Positions 48,874 through 57,800 of a stretch of 64,000 nucleotides of DNA are shown here, in pieces. Made by a program: the position numbers and the translations under genes. The stretch spans positions 5,458-69,457 of the forward strand of contig CAWJCU010000006.1 in assembly GCA_963841455.1 (NCBI GenBank). Direction: 5' to 3'. The notes beneath the pieces were generated by a model. It was not told the origin of the DNA and did no database searches. It was given only the letters and a program-made list of their open reading frames with translations. Source of the stretch: JAWVFM01 sp963841455. Its GTDB lineage: Bacteria > Actinomycetota > Thermoleophilia > Solirubrobacterales > 70-9. The first letter of the stretch is position 1. Each line of letters starts with the position of its first letter.

Positions 48874-50305
48874 TCGGTCGCCCCTTGAAGCCGATTGCCG
48901 CCTCGAGCGCGTACGCCGCGTCGAGAAGGCCGGACTCGCCGAATGCGGGACCACAGATCTGCAGGCCCACGGGCAGCTCCGGCCCACCGCCGTCGGGCTC
49001 GGCGAGGCCGGCCGGAATCGAGATCGCCGGGATGCCGGCGAGCGACATCGGGACCGTGCAGTAGTCGGAGAGGTACATCGCGAGGGGCCGCTCCGTGCGC
49101 GCGCCGAGCTCGAATGCCACGGTCGGCGACGTGGGCGTGAGCAGGTAGTCGAACCGCTCGAAGGCGGTTGCGAAGTCCTCGGAGATCTTCGTCCGCACCC
49201 GCTGGGCCTGCCCGTAGTAGGCGTCGTAGTAGCCGGCCGAGAGCGCGTAGGTGCCGAGCATGATGCGCCGCTTCACCTCGGCACCGAAGCCCTCCGACCG
49301 GGTGCGCTCGTACATGCCGCCGAGATCGCCGTTGCCGCTCACCCGCAGCCCGTAGCGGACTCCGTCGAAGCGGGCGAGGTTGGCCGACGCCTCCGCCGGC
49401 GCAAGCACGTAGTAGGCGGAGAGGGCGTGCTCGGCGTGGGGCAGCTCGCACTCGTCAACCTCACCGCCGAGGTCGCGCACGAGGGCGACGGTCCGCTCGA
49501 AGGTCTCGGTGACGCCGGCCTCGATGCCCTCGGCATCGGTCGAGAGCTCGCGGGGGACGCCGAAGCGAAGGCCGCTCAGGTCCACTCGCGAGGGAAGCTC
49601 GACGCCGCCCTCGATGCCTGCGGAGGTCGAGTCGCAGGCGTCGCGGCCCTCCATCGCCCGAAGCAGGAGCGCGGCGTCGGTGACGTCGCGGGTCAGCGGG
49701 CCGCACTGGTCGAGCGAGGAGGCGAAGGCGATCATGCCGTAGCGCGAGATCGCTCCGTAGGTCGGCTTCAGCCCGACGATGCCGCAGAGCGAGGCCGGCT
49801 GGCGGATGGAGCCGCCCGTGTCGGTGCCGATCGCCCAGGGCGCCAGCCGGCCGGCCACCGCGGCCGCAGACCCACCCGACGAACCGCCGGGAACGCGCTT
49901 GGTGTCCCACGGGTTGAGAGCGGGTCCGTAGGCGGAGTTCTCGTTCGACGAGCCCATCGCGAACTCGTCCATGTTGGTCTTGCCCAGGAGCGGCGCGCCA
50001 GCCTTGGCCAGGCGCTCCACCGCCGCCGCGGTGTAGGTCGGGGCGAAGCCCTCGAGAATGCGGGAGCCGGCGGTCGTCGGGATCCCCTCCGTGCAGAAGA
50101 TGTCCTTGACGGCCACCGGGACACCGGCGAGCGGCGTGCCCGAGGGGTCGGCCGCCGTCGCGGGCTCGGCCCGCCAGAGATACGCGCCGAGCTCGTCCTC
50201 CGCGGCGGCGCCGGCCCAAACCTCGAAGCACTCTGCCGACGACAGCTCGGCCGTCGCGATGCGGCGGATCTGCTCCGCCGCGGTCAGGTTGCGAAGCTCG
50301 CTCAA
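48866..50305 (-). CDS. gatA: aspartyl/glutamyl-tRNA amidotransferase subunit A
   Basis: Amidase that supplies ammonia from glutamine. 479 residues from a TTG at 50305 (SELRNLTAAEQIRRI). The Ser-cisSer-Lys triad lies in VAVKDIFCTEG (Lys near residue 74), GGSSGGSAAAVAGRLAP and GTDTGGSIRQPAS. The frame stays open upstream to 50356, but those codons are dispersed element copy D, so I reject the longer start. Downstream gatB overlaps. Confidence 0.96.
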   Translation of the reverse strand: MSELRNLTAAEQIRRIATAELSSAECFEVWAGAAAEDELGAYLWRAEPATAADPSGTPLAGVPVAVKDIFCTEGIPTTAGSRILEGFAPTYTAAAVERLAKAGAPLLGKTNMDEFAMGSSNENSAYGPALNPWDTKRVPGGSSGGSAAAVAGRLAPWAIGTDTGGSIRQPASLCGIVGLKPTYGAISRYGMIAFASSLDQCGPLTRDVTDAALLLRAMEGRDACDSTSAGIEGGVELPSRVDLSGLRFGVPRELSTDAEGIEAGVTETFERTVALVRDLGGEVDECELPHAEHALSAYYVLAPAEASANLARFDGVRYGLRVSGNGDLGGMYERTRSEGFGAEVKRRIMLGTYALSAGYYDAYYGQAQRVRTKISEDFATAFERFDYLLTPTSPTVAFELGARTERPLAMYLSDYCTVPMSLAGIPAISIPAGLAEPDGGGPELPVGLQICGPAFGESGLLDAAYALEAAIGFKGRPNG

Positions 50306-50355
50306 TCTCTTGAGGCGGCTCCGCCGCCCGACACGCACGTTTCGGCCCGAAAGCA
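50306..50355 (-). repeat. two-hairpin intergenic element, copy D
   Basis: On the minus strand: GCTTTCGGGCCGAAA, spacer CGTGCGTGTCG, then hairpin 2 GGCGGC-GGA-GCCGCC and TCAAG. Loop and spacer positions match copy B, while stem 2 has changed on both sides and still pairs. It lies between gatC and gatA. Confidence 0.7.
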
Positions 50356-50362
50356 CCTCATC

Positions 50363-50647
50363 TCATGCCTGCGGCGACGGGACGCGGAAGCCGCCGTCGG
50401 CGGCGTCGGGGGCGAGCTCGAGCACGCGCTCGCGGTCGGTCGAGGGGCGCGGCTCGTCGGCTCGGAGCACGTCTTCGAGCGCCACCACGTGCGAGGTCGG
50501 CTCGGTCCCAGCGAGGTCGAGCTCGGAGATACGCTCGATCGCCTCGAGGATCGAGCCCAGCTCCGATTCCATGCGGTCGAGCTCCTCGCCGCTCAGCTCG
50601 AGCCGCGCGAGGCGCGCGACGTGGAGGACCTGCTCGCGGTCGATCAC
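50363..50647 (-). CDS. gatC: aspartyl/glutamyl-tRNA amidotransferase subunit C
   Basis: Small subunit that stabilises GatA. 94 residues: REQVLHVARLARLELSGEEL at the N-terminus, then the mid-part ISELDLAGTEPTSHVV and the C-terminal LRADEPRPSTDRERVLELAP, all typical. GTG start at 50647. First gene of the gatCAB operon. Confidence 0.92.
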   Translation of the reverse strand: MIDREQVLHVARLARLELSGEELDRMESELGSILEAIERISELDLAGTEPTSHVVALEDVLRADEPRPSTDRERVLELAPDAADGGFRVPSPQA

Positions 50648-50732
50648 GCCGCGGATACTAGGATCCCACCGGTGAGCGCGCGGCACGACCGAGGAGCCCA
50701 GATTCTCGGCCGCGCGCGAACATCCCGTTGAC

Positions 50733-51176
50733 GTGACGGGGGCTGCCGCCGAGAGACTCGCCGTCGCCAGCTTGCGGTTGCTGGCCGCCTCGTTCGCGGT
50801 CGTCGGCGTCCTCTTCATCGCCGCGCCGAACGGCGTGCTCGACACCCTCGCCGATCTCGGCGACGAGATCGGCAGCTTCGCCACCCCACCACCGTCGGAC
50901 GAGAAGCTCTGGCTAGCGCTCGCGTTCGCCTACATGGTCGTGATCACGGGGATCTGCATCGTCGCCTCCCTCGATGTCGTCCGCTACCGGCCGCTACTCC
51001 TCGTGCTCGCGGCGGGAAAGGCCGCCTCGTCGCTGTCGGCGCTCGGGTTCTACGTCTTCGATCAGGAGATCTTCGCGTACCTCCTCAACTTCCTCGTCGA
51101 CGGATTCCTCGTCGGCGCGGCGCTCTTCATCTGGTGGCTGGCCGGCCGGGTCGGCGAGCCTGCGGCGCCCTCCTGA
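50733..51176 (+). CDS. four-helix membrane protein of unknown function
   Basis: 147 residues from a GTG at 50733. Hydrophobic segments at about 10-30, 60-80, 85-105 and 115-137 (for example WLALAFAYMVVITGICIVAS, FLVDGFLVGAALFIWWLAG). No family recognised. It is followed in the same frame by the GMC oxidoreductase gene, so the two are probably co-transcribed. Divergent from gatC. Confidence 0.7.
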   Translation: MTGAAAERLAVASLRLLAASFAVVGVLFIAAPNGVLDTLADLGDEIGSFATPPPSDEKLWLALAFAYMVVITGICIVASLDVVRYRPLLLVLAAGKAASSLSALGFYVFDQEIFAYLLNFLVDGFLVGAALFIWWLAGRVGEPAAPS

Positions 51177-51236
51177 AGGCGCGCGCCGGGGCTTCGCGCC
51201 GCTGAGCTTCGGACCCTGCGCGCGTTCGCGGAGGCG

Positions 51237-53126
51237 ATGGCGCCGGGCGTCGACGGGCTGCCCGGGGCCCTCGGGCCCGATGCGCCCGAGCCCGATCCGC
51301 AACGGGTCGACGTCGGGGCCGCGATCGCCGAGTACCTGCACGGCGCGCCGAACCGCACTGTGCGGCGGATCGGGCTCGCGCTGAGGGCCCTGGAATGGCT
51401 CCCATTCCCGTGGCGCTTCTCGCCCTCGAGCCTCACCGCACGCCAGGAGCTGCTCGCGAAGCTCGACGAGTCCGGCTCCGCGCTCGTCCGCGACCTCCTG
51501 CTCTTCATGAAGGTCCTGACCGGCCTCGGGCTCGGGAACGATCCGCGCGTGCAAGCGGCCGTGGGGTGGAAGGCCGACTGCGGAATCGCGGAGGACGATC
51601 GGCTTCCGCCGCGCGACGTCGCCGAACCCCTGGGCGACCTGACACCCCCCCACGACTCCGAGGAATGCGACGTCGCGATCGTGGGATCGGGCGCCGGCGG
51701 GGCCGTCGCGGCCACGGTCCTCGCCGAGGCGGGCCTTGACGTCGTCGTCCTCGAGGCCGGCCCATACCTGGACGCCTCGAGCTATCCGGAGGAGCCGATC
51801 GCCGCGCTACGCGCCCTCTACCGCGACGGCGGACTGACCGTATGCGAGGGTCGGCCCGCGATCCCGACGCCCGTCGGCCGCGCGGTGGGCGGGACGACCG
51901 TAATCAACTCCGGGACGTGCTTCCGGGCGCCCGATCCGGTTCTCGGGCGCTGGGCCGCGGACCATGGAATCGCCTGGGCGGCCGAGCTCGACGACGACTA
52001 CGCCGGGGCCGAGGAAATGCTCGCCGTCACCCCCGTGGACCCGGAGCGGATGGGCCGAAACGGCCAGCTCCTGCGCGAGGCGGCGGAGGCGATGGGGGTC
52101 GCTCACGAGCCGCTGCGACGGAACGCGGGGAGCTGCGAGCAATGCAGCTCCTGCCCGCTGGGCTGCCGGCTCGACGCCAAGCGGGCGATGCACGTGTCGT
52201 ACCTGCCGCGGGCGGTGGCGGCCGGCGCTCGTGTGCGGGCGGGGGTCGACGTCCGGCGCATCACCTTCGCCCGCAAGGGGACGCCGTCCCTGGAATGTGC
52301 CGTCTGGCCGCAGGGGGAGCCCGCCCGTCCCCCTCGCATGCTCACCGTCCGCCCGCGCCGCGCCGTCGTTCTCGCCGGCGGGGCGTTCGGCACGCCCGAG
52401 CTCCTCTTGCGATCCGGGTTCCGGTCCCCAGGCGGGCATCTCGGCCGGCACCTCAGGATCCATCCCGCCTGCTGGGTGGGCGCGCGGTTCGACGAGGAGG
52501 TCCGCGGCTGGGAGGGCGTTATGCAGAGCTATGGCGTCACCGAATGGGAGGACCGCAGGCTCCTGCTCGAGGCGACGTTCACGCCCCTGGCCTTCGGCGG
52601 GCAGTGGCTGCCCGGCACGGGCGCGGAGCACCAGCGCCGCGTGCTCGGCTATGACCGGATCGCCTCCACGGGGGTGCATCTCTCCGACCGCTCATCGGGG
52701 CGGGTGCGCCTGGCGAGCGACGGATCGCTGCGCGTCACCTACCGCCTCCGGCGCGACGACGCGGAGACGCTCTGCTTCGGAATCGCCAAGGCAGCCGAGC
52801 TCTTCTATGCCGCGGGCGCGCGAGAGGTCTATCCCCAGATCTCCGGGCTGCCGACCGTCGAGCGCGACGACATCGGGCGGCTCGAGGACTCTCCCCCGCC
52901 CTCCTCCCGGCTGCGCCTCGAGGCGTTCCACCCGATGGGAACGGCGCGGATGGACGCCGACTCACAGCGCGGAGTCGTCGCCACGGACGGAGCGCTTCAC
53001 GGAGCCGACGGCGTCTACGTCGCCGACGGCAGCCTTCTGCCGAGCTCGATCGGCGTCAACCCGATGATGACCATCATCGCGATGGCCTCGCGGGTCGCCC
53101 GGCAGATGGCGGAGCGCTTGGCGTAG
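51237..53126 (+). CDS. GMC-family FAD-dependent oxidoreductase
   Basis: Glucose-methanol-choline family enzyme. 629 residues from the ATG at 51237. An N-terminal helical region of about 130 residues is followed by the FAD motif VAIVGSGAGGAVAATVLAEA (about 142-160), GRAVGGTTVINSGTCFR and the C-terminal GMC block FHPMGTARM with VYVADGSLLPSSIGVNPMMT. The CEQCSSCPLGCRLDAKR block is typical of long-chain-alcohol oxidase and ketogluconate-type members. The substrate is unknown. The reading frame remains homologous-looking upstream (LRAFAEA before the ATG), so a CTG start near 51216 is possible. Confidence 0.87.
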   Translation: MAPGVDGLPGALGPDAPEPDPQRVDVGAAIAEYLHGAPNRTVRRIGLALRALEWLPFPWRFSPSSLTARQELLAKLDESGSALVRDLLLFMKVLTGLGLGNDPRVQAAVGWKADCGIAEDDRLPPRDVAEPLGDLTPPHDSEECDVAIVGSGAGGAVAATVLAEAGLDVVVLEAGPYLDASSYPEEPIAALRALYRDGGLTVCEGRPAIPTPVGRAVGGTTVINSGTCFRAPDPVLGRWAADHGIAWAAELDDDYAGAEEMLAVTPVDPERMGRNGQLLREAAEAMGVAHEPLRRNAGSCEQCSSCPLGCRLDAKRAMHVSYLPRAVAAGARVRAGVDVRRITFARKGTPSLECAVWPQGEPARPPRMLTVRPRRAVVLAGGAFGTPELLLRSGFRSPGGHLGRHLRIHPACWVGARFDEEVRGWEGVMQSYGVTEWEDRRLLLEATFTPLAFGGQWLPGTGAEHQRRVLGYDRIASTGVHLSDRSSGRVRLASDGSLRVTYRLRRDDAETLCFGIAKAAELFYAAGAREVYPQISGLPTVERDDIGRLEDSPPPSSRLRLEAFHPMGTARMDADSQRGVVATDGALHGADGVYVADGSLLPSSIGVNPMMTIIAMASRVARQMAERLA

Positions 53127-53222
53127 CGGTGCTTCCGGGCAGTGAGGACGTCGTGGCGGCGGCGAGATTGGCGAGGCTGTCCTGACTTCACCCTCTCCTG
53201 AGGGGTCAACCCAGGACGGCTT

Positions 53223-53245
53223 GGGACGAGGCCTCGGCTCGTCCC
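53223..53245. terminator. hairpin, possible terminator
   Basis: Arms GGGACGAG and CTCGTCCC around GCCTCGG, with T-rich flanks on one side. It lies in the 220-base gap between convergent genes, 29 bases before the stronger hairpin at 53274. Confidence 0.5.
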
Positions 53246-53273
53246 CCTTCGCTGACCCGTCCCTCGACCCACG

Positions 53274-53305
53274 GCGAAATGGCCGCCCGAAGGCGGCCGT
53301 TTCGC
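53274..53305. terminator. bidirectional terminator hairpin
   Basis: GCGAAAT-GGCCGCC, loop CGAA, GGCGGCC-G-TTTCGC: a 14-pair stem with one T.G pair. A/T pairs at the base give T runs on both strands. Its place between convergent GMC oxidoreductase and membrane-protein genes fits a shared terminator. Confidence 0.7.
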
Positions 53306-53346
53306 TGCAACCTCTCCTCCCGAGCTCGCGGCCCGGGCTTGCCGGC

Positions 53347-53862
53347 CTACGCGGAGGGCGGCGCGGACGGGGGTGGCGGTGGAGGCGGAGGCGGAGGACG
53401 GCGAGTTCCACCGCCACCGCCACCGGCGCTGAAGCTCGCGCCCTCCTCCTGCATCGTCGCGTAGGCGCCGTAGGTCATCGCGGCCATGAGGATGAGGCCG
53501 AGGAAGACGCCGTAGCTGCGGTCGAGGCTGTAGGGCGGGTCGATGATCCGGTAGAGGATCAGCAGCGTCGACAGGCCGCCGAGCCCGGTCGCGACCGCGC
53601 TCATCGCAACCGGCATGTTGAGGGCGACGTTGTTCGCGGCCATCAGGAACACCGCCAGCCCGCTCAGGGCGCTGATGAACCAGATGATGTCCATGAAGTC
53701 AGATGGCTGCCAGGCGTTGAAGTCGGCGGAGATCGAGACCGTCTGGCCGAAGACAACGCCTCCGCCACTGGCGCTCCACCAGGTCAAGAACATGTCGATG
53801 ATGAAGAGAATCGCTGCGATTCCGGCGATCCGCTCCCCTTGCTTGACTCGAGTCAGGTCCAT
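53347..53862 (-). CDS. four-helix membrane protein with Gly/Pro-rich tail
   Basis: 171 residues from an ATG at 53862. Four hydrophobic segments: IAGIAAILFIIDMFLTWW, DIIWFISALSGLAVFLMAAN, VAMSAVATGLGGLSTLLILY and GVFLGLILMAAMTYGAYA. A short Gly run and a run of ten Pro end the protein. Similar small proteins are common in actinobacteria; function unknown. Upstream of it is folD in the same direction. Confidence 0.75.
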   Translation of the reverse strand: MDLTRVKQGERIAGIAAILFIIDMFLTWWSASGGGVVFGQTVSISADFNAWQPSDFMDIIWFISALSGLAVFLMAANNVALNMPVAMSAVATGLGGLSTLLILYRIIDPPYSLDRSYGVFLGLILMAAMTYGAYATMQEEGASFSAGGGGGGTRRPPPPPPPPPPSAPPSA

Positions 53863-53963
53863 TCGTCTCCCCCGCGTCGGGATTCTGCTTTCGATCGTTG
53901 GGCGCCGTAGGCGCAGCGGCAGCCTATACCCGGGTTCGGTCAGATGTGAATGGGGTGTAGGCC

Positions 53964-54818
53964 CTACGTCCAGCGAGCGCTGGCGGCCTCGAGCGTGTTG
54001 TCGAGGAGCATGGCGATGGTCATCGGGCCGACGCCGCCGGGCACGGGGGTGATCGCTCCCGCGACCTGGCTGACGGCCTCGAAGTCGACGTCGCCCACGA
54101 GCCCGTCGTCGGTTCGATTGGTGCCGACGTCGATCACCGCCGCCCCCGGCTTCACCATCTCGGCGCCGACGAGAAGCGGCGAGCCCACGGCGGCCACGAG
54201 GACGTCGGCGCGCCGGCAGGCGGCCGCGAGGTCCGCCGTGCGGGAGTGGCACACGGTGACCGTGGCGTTCTCGCCGAGCAGCAGCGAGGCGAGCGGCCGG
54301 CCGACGAGGATCGAGCGCCCCACGATCACCGCCTCAGCGCCGGTGAGCTCGACGCCGGCATCGCGAAGGAGCTCGACGACGCCGCGCGGCGTGCAGGGGA
54401 CGAGCCCCGGACGGCCCTGGGCGAGGAGGCCGGCGCTCGTCGCGGTGAGGCCGTCCACGTCCTTGGCCGGGTCGATGCGGGCGATCACCTCGTCCTGGTC
54501 GTGCTGGTCGGGCAACGGCAGCTGGACGAGGATCCCGTCGACGTCGTCGTCGGCACCGAGGCGCACGACGAGCTCGAGCAGCTCAGCCCGTGAGGCATCC
54601 GCGGCGAGCTCGTGGTGGACCGACCGCATCCCCACCTCTTCGGTGAGGCGGCGCTTGCTCGTCACGTAGACCTCGGAGGCCGGGTCGTCGCCGGCGAGAA
54701 CGGTGGCGAGCCCGGGCACCCGGCCTTCGTGTGCCGCGGCCAGGTCGCGGACACCCGCGGCGACGCGCTCCCGGACCCGGGCGGCGACGGTCTTGCCGTC
54801 GATCACCGTGGCCGGCAC
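53964..54818 (-). CDS. folD: bifunctional methylenetetrahydrofolate dehydrogenase/cyclohydrolase
   Basis: Interconverts 5,10-methylene- and 10-formyl-tetrahydrofolate with NADP, linking serine-derived one-carbon units to purine synthesis. 284 residues. YVTSKRRLTEE (the Tyr-xxx-Lys catalytic pair), GILVQLPLPDQ, PCTPRGVVELL and the NADP loop VIVGRSILVGRP are all present, with PVPGGVGPMTIAMLLDNTL at the C-terminus. GTG start at 54818, three bases after the pcrA stop. Confidence 0.96.
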   Translation of the reverse strand: MPATVIDGKTVAARVRERVAAGVRDLAAAHEGRVPGLATVLAGDDPASEVYVTSKRRLTEEVGMRSVHHELAADASRAELLELVVRLGADDDVDGILVQLPLPDQHDQDEVIARIDPAKDVDGLTATSAGLLAQGRPGLVPCTPRGVVELLRDAGVELTGAEAVIVGRSILVGRPLASLLLGENATVTVCHSRTADLAAACRRADVLVAAVGSPLLVGAEMVKPGAAVIDVGTNRTDDGLVGDVDFEAVSQVAGAITPVPGGVGPMTIAMLLDNTLEAASARWT

Positions 54819-54821
54819 CGC

Positions 54822-57800
54822 TCAGCCCACCTTGCGGAGCGGGGCGTAGTCGGCCATCAACTTCCGCTCCGCCCCCTCGCCGGCGAATCGCACCACGACA
54901 ACGGAGCCGGGCTCGACGGCCGTCACCACACCCTCGCCGAAGCTCGCGTGGACGACGTCATCGCCCACGCCGAGCTCCGCCACCGGCGCGCGGGGCTCCT
55001 TTCGCGGCGGCGCCGCAGGGCCTGTGCCGGCGCCGATGGAGGCGCCCATCCATCCGGTCTTCGGCGCCGTCGCGTAGCGCTCCACCAGCTCGTCGGGAAG
55101 CTCGGAGAGGAAGCGGGACGGCAGCGCATAGCCCTGCCCGCCGAAGATCCGCCGCTGGCGCGCGCACGTGAGGTAGAGGCGCTCTCGCGCGCGAGTGAGA
55201 CCGACGTAGCAGAGGCGGCGCTCCTCCTCGAGGTTCCCCTCCTCCATGGAGCGTGAGTGCGGGAAGAGCCCCTCCTCGCACCCGATGAGGAACACGGCGT
55301 CGAATTCGAGGCCCTTCGCATTGTGGAGCGTCATCAGGGTCACCAGGCTCTCGGCCTCGCGCATGGAGTCCTGGTCGGAGAGCAGCGATATCTGGGCCAG
55401 GAACTCCTCGAGGGGACGCTGCTCGGACGGCCCCTCCACCTCGCGGTTGGCGTCGAACTCGCGCGCGACCCCCACGAGCTCGGAGAGGTTCTCGACGCGG
55501 CCCTCCGCCTCGATCGTCCTCTCGGCCTCCAGGGCCTCGAGGTATCCGCTCTCGGTGAGAACGGCCTCGAGGAGTCCCACGACGCGGCGGTCCGCGTCCG
55601 CACGCTCGCGCAGCCCCGCCATCACGTCGGCGAAGCGGCGCAGCGACTTCACCGCCGCGGCCCCGAGCCCCGGGACCCGCTCGGGGTCGCTGAACGCATC
55701 CCAGACGTCGGCGCCGATGGTGTTCGCGTGCGAGAGCACCCGCCCTCTGGTCCGCTCGCCGATCCCGCGCCGCGGCGAGTTGACGATGCGCGCGAAGGCG
55801 ACGGAGTCCGCCGGGTTCGCGATTAGGCTCAGATAGGCCACCGCGTCCTTGATCTCCGCCCGGTCGTAGAACTTCGAGCCGCCGATCACCTGGTAGGGGA
55901 CCTCGAAGCGCACCAGCGTGTCCTCGAGGACGCGGCTCTGCGCGTTCACCCGGTAGAGCACGCCGATGCGGTCCCGCGGCACGCCCTCGTCGGTGGCGAG
56001 GCGCTCGACCTCGGAGGCGACGTAGCGGGCCTCCTCGTGCTCGTCGGCGAGCTCGGCGACGCGCACGGGCTCGCCACGGCCGGCGCCGGTCCACAGGCGC
56101 TTGCCGAGCCGCTCGCGATTGTTCGCCGCGATGGCGTTGGCGGCGTCGAGGATCGTGCCCGTAGAGCGGTAGTTCTCCTCCAGCCGAATGACTGTCGCGT
56201 CTGAGAAGTCGCGCTCGAACTCGAGGAGGTTCCGGATGTCGGCGTTCCGGAACGAGTAGATCGAGTTGTGGGTGATGAGCCCGTTGGCGATGAAATTGTG
56301 GGTTCCCTCGACGTTGATGTCGTAGACCCTTTCTGCGATCTCTGTCCGTTCGACGCGTTCAACGACGTCGTAGCTGCCGTCATCCGCAAACATCGCCATA
56401 CCGGGCCGGACCGAAGCCGCCGGAATGCACGGCAATGAGCTACCAACCGCACGACCGGCCTGACGTGGCCCAAATCGCCCCTGACAACGGAAATCGATCC
56501 CGATCGTGTCGTCGACTTCGCTCGCGAGGCGAACCGCGGCACCGAAATCCTTGAGCGCGGTCTCGAACCGCCACGAATCACCTCCGGCTCTCGCCGGGCG
56601 AACACTCATGCCAGCGCGCTCCAGCCTCTCTCGCGCTCGGCCATCGCTCCCGAACACGCTCACCCGGTGCATAGGCGTGTTTCTCCGTTGTTCTCCGCAG
56701 AGGGTCAATGTCAGGACGCGGCGCCTTCCCTCAAAGCTTGCAGGCTGATAATGCGGATGCTGGATGCTCAGGCCCTCGTCGGCGAGGAGCCGCTTGCCAC
56801 CGTTGTCGCTGTCGATCTCATCGAAGATCGAGTCGATGAGCTCTTGATTTCCAACGAGGCTTCGATCCTCGGGATGGTTGAGCCGAGCCTTGAAGGGAAT
56901 GGTCGGGAGCCTGTACCTCAGGGACAGCAGAGTTTCCGCAGCACGGGCCAGCACCTCGGTCTCGTGGGTTGAAATGACCCACACGGCGTCTGCGTTCTCG
57001 CCCCGGCATCGCTCACCGATGCCCATCACGGGCTTCCCCGCTGCATCGGTGTAGACGCGTGTCGTTCCCACCCGGAAGCCTCGGTCGCGTCTCCACATCA
57101 AATAGGCGATATGCATTTGCGGCGTCGTCCCCCGCCGGTAGCCCGCGAAATGCATGTGCTCTGGCGTGCTGACCAGTCGGCGGCCGCCACGGGTCGTGAT
57201 TGCGATGCCCGCCTTCTCGCGAGCGCCGTACACGCCGGTCACGGCCGCAGGTCGAAAATCACCGCTCCCGTAACACGACATCACCTCGTCGCCCGGACGA
57301 AGGCGCTCTATGGCCTTTTTCGATCCGTCGCCCATCGTCACCGAGGTTCCGGCGACGAGACACTGGTCATCGTCCCCAACGACGGTCAGATTCCGGTGCT
57401 CGTCGGAGAGAAGGCGGAGCAGCCGGTACTGAACCCTGTTGGTGTCCTGGTATTCGTCGACCAGGACCCAGCGGAAGGCGCGGCGGTACCGGTCGCGCAC
57501 GTCGTCGAACAGCTCCAGCAGGTCGACCGTCCGCGCGAGGAGGTCGTCGAAGTCCATCGCGTTCGCCTCGCGCATCCGCCGCTCGTAGATCTGGAAGACG
57601 TCGGCGACCGTCCGCTCGAAGAACCCGCCCTGTGCCTCGCGGTAAGCCTCGACGTCGGTGAGGGTGTTCTTGGCCTGCGAGATCTGCGACTTCACGGCGC
57701 GGGGCGGAAACCGCTTCGGGTCGAGCTCGAGCTCCTCCAGGCAGCGCTTGATCATCCGGATCGAGTCGGCCTCGTCGTAGATCGTGAAGGCGCGCTTGTA

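Noticed and set aside
48866..50356. Longer gatA start at 50356
   Set aside because: The extra codons translate dispersed element copy D, and the protein then starts with residues unlike GatA. The TTG at 50305 gives normal length.
53880..53915. Another copy of the two-hairpin element
   Set aside because: GCGCC-GTA-GGCGC resembles hairpin 2, but hairpin 1 and the conserved spacer are missing.
56265..57362. A separate gene inside pcrA
   Set aside because: The segment is in frame with helicase sequence on both sides and has intein splicing blocks at its edges, so it is an intein and not an independent gene.
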